Shown here: piece by piece, positions 63,734 through 64,000 of the stretch
How positions within the stretch are numbered: position 1 is the first letter of the stretch
Layout of the letters: each line of letters opens with the position of its first letter
NCBI RefSeq assembly: GCF_900537995.1
Contig: NZ_LR027880.1
Location: forward strand, 329,001 to 393,000
Length of the DNA stretch: 64,000 nucleotides
Origin: Roseburia intestinalis L1-82
GTDB taxonomy: Bacteria; Bacillota; Clostridia; Lachnospirales; Lachnospiraceae
Direction: 5' to 3'
Notes under the pieces: model-generated
What the model was told of the DNA's origin: nothing
What the model saw: the letters and a program-made list of their open reading frames with translations, nothing else
The model's database searches: none
Program-made: the position numbers and the translations under genes

Positions 63734-64000
63734 ATGGCAAAAGTTTATCAGAGTGCAACAGATTTGATTGGAAACACACCTTTATTAGAGGTAACAAAAT
63801 TAGAGAAAAGCAAAGGACTTGAGGCAAAAGTTCTTATAAAACTTGAGTATTTTAACACATCAGGAAGTGTAAAAGACCGTGCTGCATATTACATGGTAAA
63901 AGATGCAGAGGAGAAAGGTCTTTTAAAGGAAGGTTCCGTGATCATTGAGCCGACTTCCGGAAACACAGGTATCGGTCTTGCTTCTATCGCAGCAGCAAAA
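63734..64000 (+). CDS. cysK: Cysteine synthase A, 3' end beyond the window
   Basis: The first 89 residues of O-acetylserine sulfhydrylase: ATDLIGNTPLLEV, the PLP lysine in EYFNTSGSVKDRAAYYM, and EPTSGNTGIGLASIAA. The normal length is about 310 aa, so two thirds lies outside. It is probably cotranscribed with nifS-iscU-metY, linking cysteine making to cysteine use. GGAGAGG precedes ATG 63734. Confidence 0.93.
   Translation, partial: MAKVYQSATDLIGNTPLLEVTKLEKSKGLEAKVLIKLEYFNTSGSVKDRAAYYMVKDAEEKGLLKEGSVIIEPTSGNTGIGLASIAAAK

Overview
The window looks like a chromosomal segment of a gut Clostridia/Lachnospiraceae bacterium (Roseburia-like is my guess, not provable here). The reasons are a FabK-type fatty acid operon with a fused AccD-AccA, a T-box leader, DUF4321 and DUF3877-type genes, SulP, strong AGGAGG ribosome sites, and moderate-GC housekeeping genes interrupted by visibly A+T-rich accessory DNA.

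Layout. 1-2.1 kb: one IS66 element inserted into the tnpC of another. 2.1-6.8 kb: a drug-efflux zone (two MATE genes, a MarR regulator, a cytidylate-kinase-like gene) in which cfa and the second MATE carry internal deletions. 6.8-11.4 kb: a sulfur assimilation cluster of O-acetylhomoserine sulfhydrylase, siroheme sulfite reductase, TusA, thioredoxin, a ThiS-like carrier with a C-terminal tail, a ThiF-like activator and a JAMM peptidase. This matches the logic of protein-thiocarboxylate homocysteine synthesis (HcyS/HcyF/HcyD). 11.5-13.2 kb: a GNAT gene with a nonsense codon and a radical SAM gene. 13.3-21.8 kb: acpP-fabK-fabD-fabG-fabF-fabZ-accDA-fabH-MarR(FabT-like), with FabT-type palindromes at the promoter. 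22-29.3 kb: ldh, SdpI-like membrane proteins, decayed malF/malG, DUF4321, a secreted CAP protein and gdhA.

29.2-44.0 kb is an A+T-rich island bracketed by a 26-bp repeat of the gdhA 3' end. It holds a truncated OmpR-type regulator, a Phd/ParE-type toxin-antitoxin pair, a 486-aa possible nuclease, a three-deep nest of insertion sequences (IS66-like, then IS4-like, then IS1634-like), and a compact operon. The operon encodes a 101-aa protein, a C5-cytosine DNA methyltransferase, a protein with two GHKL ATPase domains (MORC/Hsp90-like at the N terminus, histidine-kinase-like at the C terminus), and a receiver-domain protein whose C-terminal part has an RNxxxH motif like HEPN ribonucleases. With the IS nest removed, the 486-aa gene lies about 230 bp upstream of this operon. 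This is my main candidate for an undescribed, probably defensive, system.

44-64 kb: a PBECR4-like gene disrupted by a second identical IS1634-type copy with a 222-bp target duplication; CBS protein; MATE/MerR divergent pair; two lipoproteins; SulP; MGMT-like protein; an IscR/CymR-like Rrf2 regulator; a leucine T-box before a 2-isopropylmalate synthase fused to an AraC DNA-binding domain; a DtxR-type regulator; a CNNM/CorC-type transporter behind an acidic, proline-containing leader peptide and terminator; and nifS-iscU-metY-cysK, which runs off the window. Related TTCCTAT...ATAGGAA dyads at both sulfur clusters, with a partial dyad at the Rrf2 gene, suggest one regulon.
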